Origin: Sphingomonas endophytica | Lineage (GTDB): Bacteria; Pseudomonadota; Alphaproteobacteria; Sphingomonadales; Sphingomonadaceae | Reading direction: 5' to 3' | DNA: 64,000 bases | Assembly (NCBI RefSeq): GCF_014199415.1 | Contig: NZ_JACIJN010000001.1 | Span: 372,001 to 436,000 of the forward strand | Shown: positions 52,957 to 61,965 of the stretch, piece after piece | Layout: each line of letters opens with the position of its first letter | Position numbering within the stretch: the first letter of the stretch is position 1 | Program-made: the position numbers and the translations under genes | The notes under the pieces: model-generated | What the model was told of the DNA's origin: nothing | Database searches by the model: none | The model's input: only the letters and a program-made list of their open reading frames with translations

Positions 52957-53051
52957 CGTCATTCCCGCGAAGGCGGGAATCCAGACGCGCAGGTCTTCGC
53001 AAGAATCTCAACCGTCAGAGGTTCTGGATCCCCGCCCCCGCGGGGATGACG
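52957..53051. repeat. Inverted repeat, family A
   Basis: cgtcattcccgcgaaggcgg at the left, cccgcccccgcggggatgacg at the right, with agacgcgcaggtct and gtcagaggttctgga in the core, matching 484-578. Confidence 0.85.
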
Positions 53052-53073
53052 GTCGTGGGCGCACGGTAATCGC

Positions 53074-53952
53074 ATGACCGAAGCCGACTTCCTCGCCCGC
53101 CTCCGCACGCTCCCGCTCCATCCGGGCGCGCAGGGACTCACCGACGACACCGCGGCGCTCGCCGGCCTCACCATCACCACCGACACGCTCGTCGAGGGCA
53201 TCCACTTCCTCTCCGCCGACCCGCCGCAGGACGTCGCGTGGAAGCTGGTCGCCACCAACCTCTCCGACCTCGCCGCCAAGGGCGCGATCGTCGAGGGCAT
53301 CCTCCTCAACTACCCGCTCGGCGACGAAACATGGGATGCCGCCTTCCTCGACGGCCTCAGCGAAGTGTTGACCGAACTGGATTGTCCGCTCCTCGGCGGC
53401 GACACGGTGACGCTCCCGGCCAACGCTCCGCGCATCCTCACCGTCACCGCCTTCGGCCGCGACGCCCCCGCCCCGCCGCGCTCGGGCGCGAAGGCCGGCG
53501 ACGCGCTCTACGTCACCGGCACGATCGGGGATGCCGGCGCCGGGCTCGCCATCGCCCGCGCCGGCACCGGCGACCCCGAACTGCTCGCTCGCTACCGTCG
53601 CCCGGTCCCGCGCCTCGCCGACGGCCGCGCGCTCGCGCCGCGAGTCAATGCGATGATGGACCTCTCCGACGGCCTCCTGATCGACGCGTCGCGCATGGCC
53701 GCCGCCAGCGCGCTCGCGGTCACGATCGACCTCGCCGCCGTACCACTCGCGCGCGGCGTCTCCGACCCGCTCGCCGCCGCCACCGCCGGCGACGATTACG
53801 AACTCCTGTTCGCCGCCCCCGCCGACCGCGCGCTGCCCGTCCCCGCCACCCGCGTCGGCACCTTCACCCCCGGCGCCGGCCTGACGCTGACGCAGGATAA
53901 CCGATTGATCCCGCTCCCCGCGTCGCTCGGCTACCAGCACGGGTTGCGCTGA
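53074..53952 (+). CDS. thiL: Thiamine-monophosphate kinase
   Basis: A 292-aa ATP-dependent kinase forming thiamine diphosphate. DDTAALAGLTITTDTLVEGIHFL, VATNLSDLAAKGA and GGDTVTLPANAPRILTVTAFG plus MMDLSDGLLIDASRMA are conserved. It lies just before hppA. ThDP is needed by the transketolase in this window. Confidence 0.95.
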   Translation: MTEADFLARLRTLPLHPGAQGLTDDTAALAGLTITTDTLVEGIHFLSADPPQDVAWKLVATNLSDLAAKGAIVEGILLNYPLGDETWDAAFLDGLSEVLTELDCPLLGGDTVTLPANAPRILTVTAFGRDAPAPPRSGAKAGDALYVTGTIGDAGAGLAIARAGTGDPELLARYRRPVPRLADGRALAPRVNAMMDLSDGLLIDASRMAAASALAVTIDLAAVPLARGVSDPLAAATAGDDYELLFAAPADRALPVPATRVGTFTPGAGLTLTQDNRLIPLPASLGYQHGLR

Positions 53953-54014
53953 CGCGGCCACCTGTTAGCCTCGCCTCCCGCGCGACGTACCGGCGACAGA
54001 CCGGACGCGCCACA

Positions 54015-54020
54015 AGGAGG
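54015..54020 (+). promoter_or_regulatory. Ribosome site favouring start 54031
   Basis: AGGAGG is 10 bases before ATG 54031 but only 1 base before ATG 54022, so the later codon is the likely start of hppA. Confidence 0.65.
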
Positions 54021-54030
54021 GATGAAGGGC

Positions 54031-56211
54031 ATGACGATCGTCTATCTTGCCATCGTCTGCGGCCTGATCGCCGTACTCTATGGCTTCGTGACCAGTCGAC
54101 AGGTGTTGTCCGCCTCGCCGGGCAACGAGCGGATGCAGGATATCGCCGCCGCCATCCAGGAGGGCGCGCGCGCCTATCTCGGGCGGCAATATACCACCAT
54201 CGCGATCGTCGGCGTGGTCGTCGCGGCCGTGCTCTTCGCCACCCTTGGCACGCTATCGACGATCGGCTTCGTCATCGGCGCGCTGCTGTCGGGCCTCGCG
54301 GGGTTCGTCGGCATGAACATCTCGGTGCGCGCCAACGTCCGCACCGCCGAGGCGGCGCGCGGGTCGCTGCAGGGCGGGCTGACGATGGCGTTCCGCTCCG
54401 GCGCGGTCACGGGCATGCTCGTCGCGGGGCTCGGGCTGCTCGCGATCGCCTTGTTCTTCTGGTACCTGACCGGCCCCTCCGGCCTGCTCCCCAACGATCG
54501 CGCGATCGTCGAAGCGCTGACCGCGCTGGCGTTCGGCGCGTCGCTGATCTCGATCTTCGCGCGATTGGGCGGCGGGATCTTCACCAAGGCCGCCGACGTC
54601 GGTGCCGATCTGGTCGGCAAGGTCGAGGCCGGCATCCCCGAGGACGATCCCCGCAACCCGGCGGTGATCGCGGACAATGTCGGCGACAATGTCGGTGACT
54701 GCGCGGGCATGGCCGCCGATCTGTTCGAGACCTATGTCGTGACGCTCGGCGTGACGATGGTGTCGATCGCGCTGCTGATCCAGGCGAGCCCCGCCGAACT
54801 GATGCGCCTCATGAGCCTGCCGCTCGCGATCGGTGGCGTGTGCATCATCACCTCGATCATCGGCACCTATATGGTCCGGCTCGGGCGCGGCTCGATCATG
54901 GGCGCGCTCTACAAGGGCTTCTGGACGTCGGCCTTGCTGTCGGTACCCGCGATCTGGGCGATCACGCAATGGACGCTCGGCGACATGAATGCGGTGATCG
55001 GCGGCGCGGGCTTCCTCGACGCCGACCGTGACGCCGCCTTCGACGCGATCACCACCGGCAGCGCGGACGCGGCAATTGCCGGCGTCCCCGCCGCCACGGC
55101 GTTCACCGGCACCGACCTGTTCTGGTGCATGATGATCGGCCTCGCCGTCACCGGGCTGATCGTCTGGATCACCGAATATTACACCGGCACCAACTATCGC
55201 CCGGTCAAGTCGATCGCCAAGGCCAGCGAGACCGGCCACGGCACCAACGTCATCCAGGGCCTCGCGATCAGCCTCGAGGCGACCGCCTTGCCGACCTTGG
55301 TGATCGTGATCGCGGTGATCGCCGCCTACAAGCTCGCCGGGATCATCGGCATCGCCTTTGCCGCCACCGCGATGCTCGCGCTCGCGGGCATGGTGGTCGC
55401 GCTCGATGCCTACGGGCCGGTCACCGACAATGCCGGCGGCATCGCCGAAATGGCCGGTCTGGAGGACGAAGTCCGCGAACGCACCGACGCGCTCGACGCG
55501 GTCGGCAACACGACGAAGGCCGTGACCAAGGGCTATGCGATCGGCTCGGCGGGGCTGGCGGCGCTCGTGCTGTTCGGCGCCTATACCACTGACCTACGCA
55601 CCTACTTCCCCGACCTCACCGTCGATTTCTCGCTGAGCAATCCCTACGTGATTGTCGGGCTGCTGCTCGGTGCGCTGCTCCCCTATCTGTTCGGCGCGTT
55701 CGGGATGACCGCGGTCGGCCGCGCGGCCGGCGCGGTCGTCGAGGAAGTCCGCGAGCAGTTCCGCGACAACCCCGGCATCATGCAGGGCACCAGCCGCCCG
55801 AACTACGGCCGCACCGTCGACCTCGTCACCCGCGCCGCGATCCGCGAGATGATCGTGCCGTCGCTGCTTCCGGTGCTGTCACCGATCGCGCTCTACTTCA
55901 TCGTCCGCGCGGTCGACGGACAGGCGAGCGGCTTTGCGGCGCTCGGCGCGATGCTCCTCGGCGTGATCGTCTCGGGACTGTTCGTCGCGCTGTCGATGAC
56001 CAGCGGCGGCGGCGCGTGGGACAATGCCAAGAAATATATCGAGGACGGCAACCACGGCGGCAAGGGCTCGGAGGCGCACAAGGCCGCGGTGACCGGCGAC
56101 ACGGTCGGCGATCCGTACAAGGACACCGCCGGCCCGGCGGTCAACCCGATGATCAAGATCACCAACATCGTCGCGCTACTGCTGCTGGCGGCACTGGCCG
56201 GCCACGGCTGA
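54031..56211 (+). CDS. hppA: H+-translocating pyrophosphatase, K+-independent
   Basis: A 726-aa membrane pump with about 16 helices that uses pyrophosphate to move H+. The active site [35 protein letters not shown] is present in pieces at about 195-230, as are the C-terminal [18 protein letters not shown] residues. In [16 protein letters not shown] the residues Lys and Thr occupy the positions where K+-dependent enzymes have Ala and Gly, so it is a K+-independent H+ pump. Confidence 0.96.
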   Translation: MTIVYLAIVCGLIAVLYGFVTSRQVLSASPGNERMQDIAAAIQEGARAYLGRQYTTIAIVGVVVAAVLFATLGTLSTIGFVIGALLSGLAGFVGMNISVRANVRTAEAARGSLQGGLTMAFRSGAVTGMLVAGLGLLAIALFFWYLTGPSGLLPNDRAIVEALTALAFGASLISIFARLGGGIFTKAADVGADLVGKVEAGIPEDDPRNPAVIADNVGDNVGDCAGMAADLFETYVVTLGVTMVSIALLIQASPAELMRLMSLPLAIGGVCIITSIIGTYMVRLGRGSIMGALYKGFWTSALLSVPAIWAITQWTLGDMNAVIGGAGFLDADRDAAFDAITTGSADAAIAGVPAATAFTGTDLFWCMMIGLAVTGLIVWITEYYTGTNYRPVKSIAKASETGHGTNVIQGLAISLEATALPTLVIVIAVIAAYKLAGIIGIAFAATAMLALAGMVVALDAYGPVTDNAGGIAEMAGLEDEVRERTDALDAVGNTTKAVTKGYAIGSAGLAALVLFGAYTTDLRTYFPDLTVDFSLSNPYVIVGLLLGALLPYLFGAFGMTAVGRAAGAVVEEVREQFRDNPGIMQGTSRPNYGRTVDLVTRAAIREMIVPSLLPVLSPIALYFIVRAVDGQASGFAALGAMLLGVIVSGLFVALSMTSGGGAWDNAKKYIEDGNHGGKGSEAHKAAVTGDTVGDPYKDTAGPAVNPMIKITNIVALLLLAALAGHG

Positions 56212-56219
56212 CCTGAAAG

Positions 56220-56380
56220 CCCCTCCCCTTTAGGAGTCGCAGGTCGGTCATGCTACCATCATGACCTAAACGATGCGGGGCATCGTTTACCTGCGGCTGG
56301 GTTGGGGTGGGGCCTGTCCACGAGCGTCAGACTCGCGGAACTGCCCACCCCCAGCCCCTCCCCCGAAAGGGAGGAGTGAA
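56220..56380. repeat. Inverted repeat, family F (cccctcccc type)
   Basis: cccctcccctttaggagtcg and the distal cccctcccccgaaagggagg frame inner inverted words gcggctgggttggggtgggg and cccacccccagcccc. This resembles repeats seen widely in sphingomonads. Confidence 0.65.
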
Positions 56381-56502
56381 CACAGCTCGCGCAACTGCCT
56401 CCATTCCGGTGCCATCCCCACCGAGCAGGCAAGCCCCAACCCGCTCCACACCGACCCCACCTCACCGCGACAACCCCGCCGCACCCCGCTCCAGTCGCGC
56501 CT

Positions 56503-58110
56503 ATGTCCAGCGCGAACCGACCCACCAACCACCTCTATTACGGCGACAACCTCGACGTGCTCCGCCGCGAGATCGGCGATGCCTCGATCGACCTGATCTA
56601 CCTCGACCCACCCTTCAACTCGAACGCCAGTTACAACATCCTCTTCCGCTCGCCGACCGGCGACGGCGCCGACGCGCAGATCGAGGCCTTCGAGGACACG
56701 TGGCGCTGGAACGACCGCGCCGAGGACGCCTTCGACCAGGTCGCGCGCAGCGGCCACACCAAGGCGTTTGACCTGCTCAACGCGATGCGCGCCTTCCTCG
56801 GCGAGAACGACATGATGGCCTATCTGGCGATGATGGCGGTGCGCGTGATCGAGCTACACCGCGTGCTGAAGCCCAGCGGCAGCCTCTATCTCCACTGCGA
56901 TTCCACCGCGAGCCATTACCTCAAGCTGCTGCTCGACGGCGTGTTCGGCGCCGAACGCTACCGCAACGAGATCATCTGGAAGCGCACCACCGCGCACGCC
57001 GATGGCGGCCGCTGGGGGCGCAACCTCGACACGCTGCTGTTCTACACGCGCGGCGCGGAATATGTCTGGGACCCGCCTTACACCACCTATGACGCAGAGT
57101 ACGAAGCGCGCTTCCGCCAGCGCGACCCCGATCGCCGCCGCTGGATGGACGACAATCTCACCGCCAAGGGGCTGTCGGGCGGCGGCTATACCTATGAATA
57201 CAAAGGCGTGACCTCGCTGTGGCGAATGCCCGAGGAGACGATGCGCCGCCTCGACGCAGAAGGCCGGCTGCACTTCACGCGCAGCGGCGGCATCCGCCTC
57301 AAACGCTATCTCGACGAGGCCAAGGGAATGCCGGTGCAGGCGTTATGGGCCGACATCCCCGCGCTCAACTCGCAGGCGCAGGAACGGCTCGGCTATCCGA
57401 CGCAAAAGCCGCTCGCGCTGCTCGAACGGATCATCGCCGCCTCCTCGAACGAAGACGATGTCGTGCTCGACCCGTTCTGCGGCTGCGGCACCGCGGTCCA
57501 CGCCGCGCAGAAGCTCGATCGCCAGTGGATCGGCATCGACGTCACCCATCTGGCGATCTCGTTGATCGAGAGGCGGATGCAGGCCGCCTTCCCCGGCGTC
57601 GCCTTCACCGTCGAGGGCACGCCGCGCGACCTCGCCTCTGCCGAGGATCTCGCGCGCCGCGACAAATACCAGTTCCAATGGTGGGCGGTGTCGATGGTCG
57701 ACGCCATGCCCTATGCCGGCCGGAAGAAGGGCGCGGATGGCGGGATCGACGGCATCATCTATTTCAAGCCCGACGGCCGCCACACCGAACGCGCATTGGT
57801 GTCGGTGAAGGGCGGCGATCATGTCGGGGTGACGATGATCCGCGACCTCCATTCCGCGATGATCCGCGAGAAAGCCGCCGCCGCGGTCTTCGTCACCAAG
57901 GTCGCGCCGTCGCGCCCGATGGAGAAGGAAGCCGCTGCCGCCGGCCGCTTCGCGTCGGAGGTGACGGGCAAAAGCTATCCGCGACTCCAGATCATCACGC
58001 TGGCCGAATTGTTCAAAGGCCACCGCCCCGACCTGCCCTATGTCGACGCCACCGCGGCGTTCCGACAGGCCCCGCGCGAGAGCAATAGTCGGCAGGGGTC
58101 GCTGTTGTAA
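56503..58110 (+). CDS. DNA methyltransferase with Mrr-like nuclease domain
   Basis: A 535-aa protein. The N-terminal part is a beta-class DNA amino-methyltransferase: catalytic DPPF (35-38) comes before the SAM-binding DPFCGCGT (323-330). It makes N6-methyladenine or N4-methylcytosine. Residues from about 388 differ: KGADGGIDG (Asp416) then ALVSVKGG (Ser434, Lys436) resemble the Mrr-type PD-(D/E)XK core, with Ser in place of Glu/Gln. So it may combine modification and cutting, or keep a dead nuclease for DNA binding. No separate restriction or specificity gene is near. Confidence 0.85.
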   Translation: MSSANRPTNHLYYGDNLDVLRREIGDASIDLIYLDPPFNSNASYNILFRSPTGDGADAQIEAFEDTWRWNDRAEDAFDQVARSGHTKAFDLLNAMRAFLGENDMMAYLAMMAVRVIELHRVLKPSGSLYLHCDSTASHYLKLLLDGVFGAERYRNEIIWKRTTAHADGGRWGRNLDTLLFYTRGAEYVWDPPYTTYDAEYEARFRQRDPDRRRWMDDNLTAKGLSGGGYTYEYKGVTSLWRMPEETMRRLDAEGRLHFTRSGGIRLKRYLDEAKGMPVQALWADIPALNSQAQERLGYPTQKPLALLERIIAASSNEDDVVLDPFCGCGTAVHAAQKLDRQWIGIDVTHLAISLIERRMQAAFPGVAFTVEGTPRDLASAEDLARRDKYQFQWWAVSMVDAMPYAGRKKGADGGIDGIIYFKPDGRHTERALVSVKGGDHVGVTMIRDLHSAMIREKAAAAVFVTKVAPSRPMEKEAAAAGRFASEVTGKSYPRLQIITLAELFKGHRPDLPYVDATAAFRQAPRESNSRQGSLL

Positions 58111-58117
58111 GGTGATC

Positions 58118-58205
58118 CGTCATTGCGACCCCGGCGCAGGCCGGGGGAAGCAATCCAGGGCCGAACCAGGACGCCCTGGATTGCTTCGCTACGCTCGCAA
58201 TGACG
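58118..58205. repeat. Inverted repeat, family C
   Basis: cgtcattgcgaccccggcgc at the left and gctacgctcgcaatgacg at the right, with gaagcaatccaggg and ccctggattgcttc inverted inside. Left arm partly differs from other family C copies. Confidence 0.8.
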
Positions 58206-58275
58206 ACCGCTTCATTCGACCAGACGTTATCATGATCTAGCAACGGGCCCCATAATCAAGTCCGAGCTGACGAAC

Positions 58276-58521
58276 TCACTTCCCGTCGGTCGCCCCGTCG
58301 ATTGCCGACCCGGCCTTGTCCGCGGTGCTCTCGACGCTCTTCGCCGCCGAGGTGATCGCGTTGTTCTTCGCGGTTTCGCTGTCGCCACGCGCAATCATGA
58401 AATAGGCCGCCACCACGACGACGATCAGCACCGCCAGCCCGATCAGCAACCCGCCGCCGCCGCCGCTGCGGCGCTCGATGATCGTGGTATGCGGGGTCTG
58501 CGTCACGCGATCGTCACTCAT
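58276..58521 (-). CDS. Hypothetical single-helix membrane protein
   Basis: An 81-aa protein: polar head with a Gly run (GGGGG), one hydrophobic helix (about 24-43), then an Ala/Ser/acidic tail likely outside the membrane. No family recognised. A gggagag-type ribosome site precedes the ATG. Confidence 0.72.
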   Translation of the reverse strand: MSDDRVTQTPHTTIIERRSGGGGGLLIGLAVLIVVVVAAYFMIARGDSETAKNNAITSAAKSVESTADKAGSAIDGATDGK

Positions 58522-58610
58522 GGCTCTCTCCCTTCGACTGGTGGAGCCATGAATGCGACCGGATCGGCAATGTTCCGCTACCGCAAGGACTTCGACCGTC
58601 CCGATCCGGA

Positions 58611-58934
58611 TCAGAACGGCAGCTTGAACCCCGGCGGCAGCGGCAGGCCGCTGGTCATCTTCGACATCTCGGTCGACGACGCCGCATCCGCCTTGGCGCG
58701 CGCATCGTTCAGCGCCGCCGCGATCAGGTCTTCGAGCATCTGCTTCTCGGACGGCACGATCAGCGAATCATCGAGCGCGACCGCAATGATCCGCCCCTTG
58801 GCCGAGGCCTTGACCTTCACCAGCCCGCCGCCCGCGACGCCCTCGACCTCGATCGTGTCGAGGCTGTCCTGCGCCTTTTGCAGTTCGTTCTGGACGTTCT
58901 GGGCCATCGCCAGAATGTCGTTGAGATCCTTCAT
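58611..58934 (-). CDS. YbaB/EbfC nucleoid-associated protein
   Basis: A 107-aa DNA-binding protein. MKDLNDILAMAQNVQNELQKAQDSL, VKVKASAKGRI and LEDLIAAALNDA are the family pattern. It lies 13 bases after dnaX, the classic gene pair in bacteria. Confidence 0.95.
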   Translation of the reverse strand: MKDLNDILAMAQNVQNELQKAQDSLDTIEVEGVAGGGLVKVKASAKGRIIAVALDDSLIVPSEKQMLEDLIAAALNDARAKADAASSTEMSKMTSGLPLPPGFKLPF

Positions 58935-58947
58935 GTGATACTCCCCA

Positions 58948-60585
58948 TCATGTAATACTGCGCTGCGCAGGTTTCGGATCGATCAGTTCGGCGCCCGGAA
59001 AGGCATCGAAGGCCGCGGCGACGATCGGGTGCGCGCGCGCCGCATCATGCCGCGCCTGCACCACGTCCTGCTCGGCCTCGAACATCGTCGGCGCGCCGGG
59101 CAGGTCCGCCATCGCCAGCTTCCACGGCGTGCCCGTCGCCTCGCGCAACACCGCCGCCAGCTCGGTGAGCGTATCGGTCGACAGCGGCCGCGTGCCGCTG
59201 AACACGATCTCGGGCGGCGCATAGCGCACGAGGCTCGCGCCGCGCCGCAACCGCACCAGCAGGTCGAGCTTGCCGCGCTCGTCGAGCAGCGACAACACGC
59301 CCGCGAATTCCTTGGGCGCACGGTTCTCCGGGGCCGGCGGCGCGGCGGGCGGGGCCGGCGCGCTCGGCGCCGCGACCGGCACATCCCCCGCCGCCAGCCG
59401 CCGCGCCAGCTCGCCCGGATCGGGCAGCGTCGAGGCATGGATCGCGCGCAGGATCGCCATCTCGGCGGTCTCGATCGGCAGCGCCGCGCGGCCGACCTCC
59501 TCATGCCCCTTCAGGAACAATTGCCACAGCCGGTGCAGCGCCGGGAACGACAGCTTGCCCGCCCACTCCCGGTACGCCGCACGCTCCTCGGCGGGCTGCG
59601 CGGCGTCGTCGGGCGCGCCGACCTTGACCTGCGTCACGCCATGCACCGCCTCCAGCAGCGCGCGCATCACGCCGAGCGGATCGACCCCCAGTTCATATTG
59701 CCGCCTGAGCGCCGCCAGCGCGCCGGGCGCGTCCGCGGCGAGCACCAGCGCCAGCAGGTCGCGCACCGCATTGCGGTCCGACAGCCCGAGCATCTCGCGC
59801 ACCGCGTCGGCGCGCACCCCACCGCCTTCGAGATCGGCGTGGGCGATCGCCTGATCGAGGATCGACAGCCCGTCGCGCGCCGACCCTTCCGCCGCCCGCG
59901 CGATCAATGCCAGCGCCTCGGGGTCGGCCTGCGCGCCCTCCGCCTCGACCACGCGCCCGAAATGCTCGGCGAGCAATTGCGCGGGGATCCGCCGCAGGTC
60001 GAACCGCTGGCAGCGCGACAGCACCGTCACCGGCACCTTGTTCACCTCGGTGGTCGCGAACAGGAATTTCACATGCGCCGGCGGTTCTTCCAGCGTCTTG
60101 AGCAGCCCGTTGAACGCCGCCTTCGACAGCATGTGGACTTCGTCGATGATATAGATCTTGTAGCGCGCCGATACCGCGGCGTAGCGCGACGCCTCGATGA
60201 TCTCGCGCACGTCGTCGATGCCGGTGTGGCTGGCGGCGTCCATCTCGATCACGTCGATATGCCGCCCTTCGGCGATCGCGCGACACGGCTCGCACACCCC
60301 GCACGGATCGATCGTCGGCCCGCCCTGCCCGTCCACGCCGATACAGTTGAGCGCCTTGGCGATCAGCCGCGCGGTCGAGGTCTTGCCGACGCCACGCACG
60401 CCCGTCAGCAGAAAGGCATGCGCGATCCGGTCGCGCTTGATCGCATTGCCGAGCGTCTGGACCATCGCGTCCTGCCCGATCAGCGCGGCGAACGTCTGCG
60501 GCCGGTATTTGCGCGCCAGCACGCGATAGGGCTGCGCGCTTGCCGCGGGCGGCGGCGGCGTGCCGAGGTCGAGAGAGTCGGACAT
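58948..60585 (-). CDS. dnaX: DNA polymerase III subunit gamma/tau
   Basis: A 545-aa clamp-loader ATPase. RVLARKYRPQTFAALIGQ, Walker A GVRGVGKTSTARLIAKAL, the zinc set (CGVCEPC), DEVHMLSKAAFNGLLKTLEEPP and the arginine finger region TVLSRCQRFDLRR are present, followed by the tau-type C-terminus with a Pro/Ala linker. Start at MSDSLDLGTP; upstream 80 residues are repeat-derived. Confidence 0.96.
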   Translation of the reverse strand: MSDSLDLGTPPPPAASAQPYRVLARKYRPQTFAALIGQDAMVQTLGNAIKRDRIAHAFLLTGVRGVGKTSTARLIAKALNCIGVDGQGGPTIDPCGVCEPCRAIAEGRHIDVIEMDAASHTGIDDVREIIEASRYAAVSARYKIYIIDEVHMLSKAAFNGLLKTLEEPPAHVKFLFATTEVNKVPVTVLSRCQRFDLRRIPAQLLAEHFGRVVEAEGAQADPEALALIARAAEGSARDGLSILDQAIAHADLEGGGVRADAVREMLGLSDRNAVRDLLALVLAADAPGALAALRRQYELGVDPLGVMRALLEAVHGVTQVKVGAPDDAAQPAEERAAYREWAGKLSFPALHRLWQLFLKGHEEVGRAALPIETAEMAILRAIHASTLPDPGELARRLAAGDVPVAAPSAPAPPAAPPAPENRAPKEFAGVLSLLDERGKLDLLVRLRRGASLVRYAPPEIVFSGTRPLSTDTLTELAAVLREATGTPWKLAMADLPGAPTMFEAEQDVVQARHDAARAHPIVAAAFDAFPGAELIDPKPAQRSIT

Positions 60586-60669
60586 TACCGGCGGATATAG
60601 GAGCGCGCGGACGGCTTGTCGAAGGCTTCTCCGGCGGCGGAGGAACGTGGCCGACACCCAAACCAAGGC

Positions 60670-60750
60670 CGTCGCCCCGGACTTGAGCCGAAGCCCGCTT
60701 ATTCTCGACGGAGGTAAAGAGCGCGATCCCGGATCAAGTCCGGGATGACG
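60670..60750. repeat. Inverted repeat, family D
   Basis: cgtcgccccggacttgagcc and the right ggatcaagtccgggatgacg are inverted. Same arms as 28931-29017. Confidence 0.8.
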
Positions 60751-60757
60751 AGGAAAG

Positions 60758-61135
60758 ACCGTCGCCCCTGCGAAGGCGGGGTCCCATGGCTGTGCCGTCC
60801 CGCGATCCGCTCGCCGAACCCGCAATCGTCGATGTGTCAGAAGAGAACCGCCGCAGCAAAAGTCGCGTCGTCGCCCGGCGCTGCGCCCCGCCGGCCACGC
60901 TTGCGCGTCTGCCGGCCAGCAGCGCCGCCTGCGCGCTGCGCACCGTCGCCCTGCGCAGGCAAGGGCCCATGTCTATAAAGTCCCGCGATCCGCTCGCGGC
61001 AGGATCAAACGCCGATGTGTCAGAAAAACAAAACCGCCGCGGCAAAGCCGCGTCGTCGGTCGGGTTCGGCGGCGCCGACCCGCCGGCCGCGCTTGCGCGT
61101 CTCATGGCCAGCATGGCCATGTGCGCGCTGCGCGG
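60758..61135. repeat. Two imperfect direct copies of a 185-190 base unit
   Basis: Unit 1 (60758-60941) and unit 2 (60942-61135) share in order: accgtcgccc, cgcgatccgctcg, gatgtgtcag, aaccgccgc-gcaaa, cgcgtcgtcg, cgccggcc, cgcttgcgcgtct, and tgcgcgctgcgc. The 25-base word of 34367 occurs exactly in unit 2. Each unit starts with the left half of a family B-like arm. Confidence 0.75.
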
Positions 61136-61277
61136 TGGGAGCCGGAACGACCCGCGGCGAAATCGTTGTGGCTGCTTCCGTCAGGACCTGACCAAGTTGG
61201 CGACGACCACGTCCGCCCGACTCCCGCGCGCCCTATGGCGGAGCCGGGCGGCCCGATCAAGTCAAAGCGTCACATCG

Positions 61278-61607
61278 TTAGCGACGCACGCGGAAACAGC
61301 GGCGCTGCGGACCGTAATAGCCGTCTACCCAGCGGCATACGGTCTGCGTGCGCGGCCCGCGATAGCCGTTCCACGCGTAGCGATCCCCGCGCCAGCCACG
61401 ATCGCTCCGCCAGCCGCGATCCCCGCGATACCCGCGATCACCACGCCAGCCGCGCCGATCTTCGTACCCACGCCGGTCGTCGCGCCGGTCGTCCCAGCCG
61501 CGGCGATCGTCCCAGCCATGCCGCGGTCCCGGCTGTGCGGAGGCCGCGGTCGGCACCAATGTCATCGCCGCCATCAGGCCCGCGAAGCTCAAGGTCATCA
61601 GTTTCAT
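61278..61607 (-). CDS. Secreted Arg/Gly/Trp-rich repeat protein
   Basis: A 109-aa protein with a signal peptide (about 1-24, ending SAQ). The mature part is made of short repeats GWDDRR, RRGW and DRGWR, with high Arg, Gly, Asp, Trp and Tyr and an end CRWVDGYYGPQRRCF with two Cys that may form a disulfide. Similar Arg-rich exported proteins occur in sphingomonads (RcnB-like group), but function is unknown. Confidence 0.78.
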   Translation of the reverse strand: MKLMTLSFAGLMAAMTLVPTAASAQPGPRHGWDDRRGWDDRRDDRRGYEDRRGWRGDRGYRGDRGWRSDRGWRGDRYAWNGYRGPRTQTVCRWVDGYYGPQRRCFRVRR

Positions 61608-61677
61608 ACGCTCTACTCCCGAAATCCCCTGCCCTGTTTGGCAAGATGCGCCGGGAGCGCTGCACCGACCCTGAACC

Positions 61678-61965
61678 CTATGGTAAGCTGACAGAAAGCT
61701 TGTCGAATTCCGGCGTCAGCACGATCTGGCACGCCAGCCGGCTGGTCCGCCGCGCATCGGCCACGAGGTCGAGCATGTCCTCCTCCTCCTCGCGCGCCGC
61801 CGGCAGCTTGGCGAACCAGTCGGCATCGACGATCACATGGCAGGTCGCGCACGCCAGATCGCCGTTGCACGTCCCCTCCAGCGGCAGCCCGTTGCGCCGC
61901 GCCACGTCGAGCAACCGCTCGCCCGCGCGCGCCGCCAGTTCGTCGCCGTCGAAGATCACCTTCAT
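61678..61965 (-). CDS. 2Fe-2S ferredoxin, adrenodoxin type
   Basis: A 95-aa ferredoxin. The cluster ligands are CNGDLACATC (C-x5-C-x2-C) and a distal Cys in RLACQIVL. Its start overlaps the upstream desulfurase stop by 4 bases, so it belongs to the same operon and may give electrons for Fe-S assembly. Confidence 0.93.
   Translation of the reverse strand: MKVIFDGDELAARAGERLLDVARRNGLPLEGTCNGDLACATCHVIVDADWFAKLPAAREEEEDMLDLVADARRTSRLACQIVLTPEFDKLSVSLP

Larger units (their letters stand above)
60586..61277. other. Intergenic repeat-rich region
   Basis: 692 bases without a convincing gene. It holds a family D repeat (60670-60750), two imperfect direct copies (60758-61135) and a remainder without recognised features. 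Apparent ORFs crossing it have no conserved start or composition typical of genes. Confidence 0.65.

Noticed and set aside
61325..61520. Short tandem DNA repeats suggesting a CRISPR array
   Set aside because: Repeats encode the Arg/Gly/Trp peptide units in frame, with no spacers of regular length.
60786..61691. 301-codon ORF after dnaX
   Set aside because: Runs through direct repeats and antisense to the secreted repeat protein; no ribosome site.
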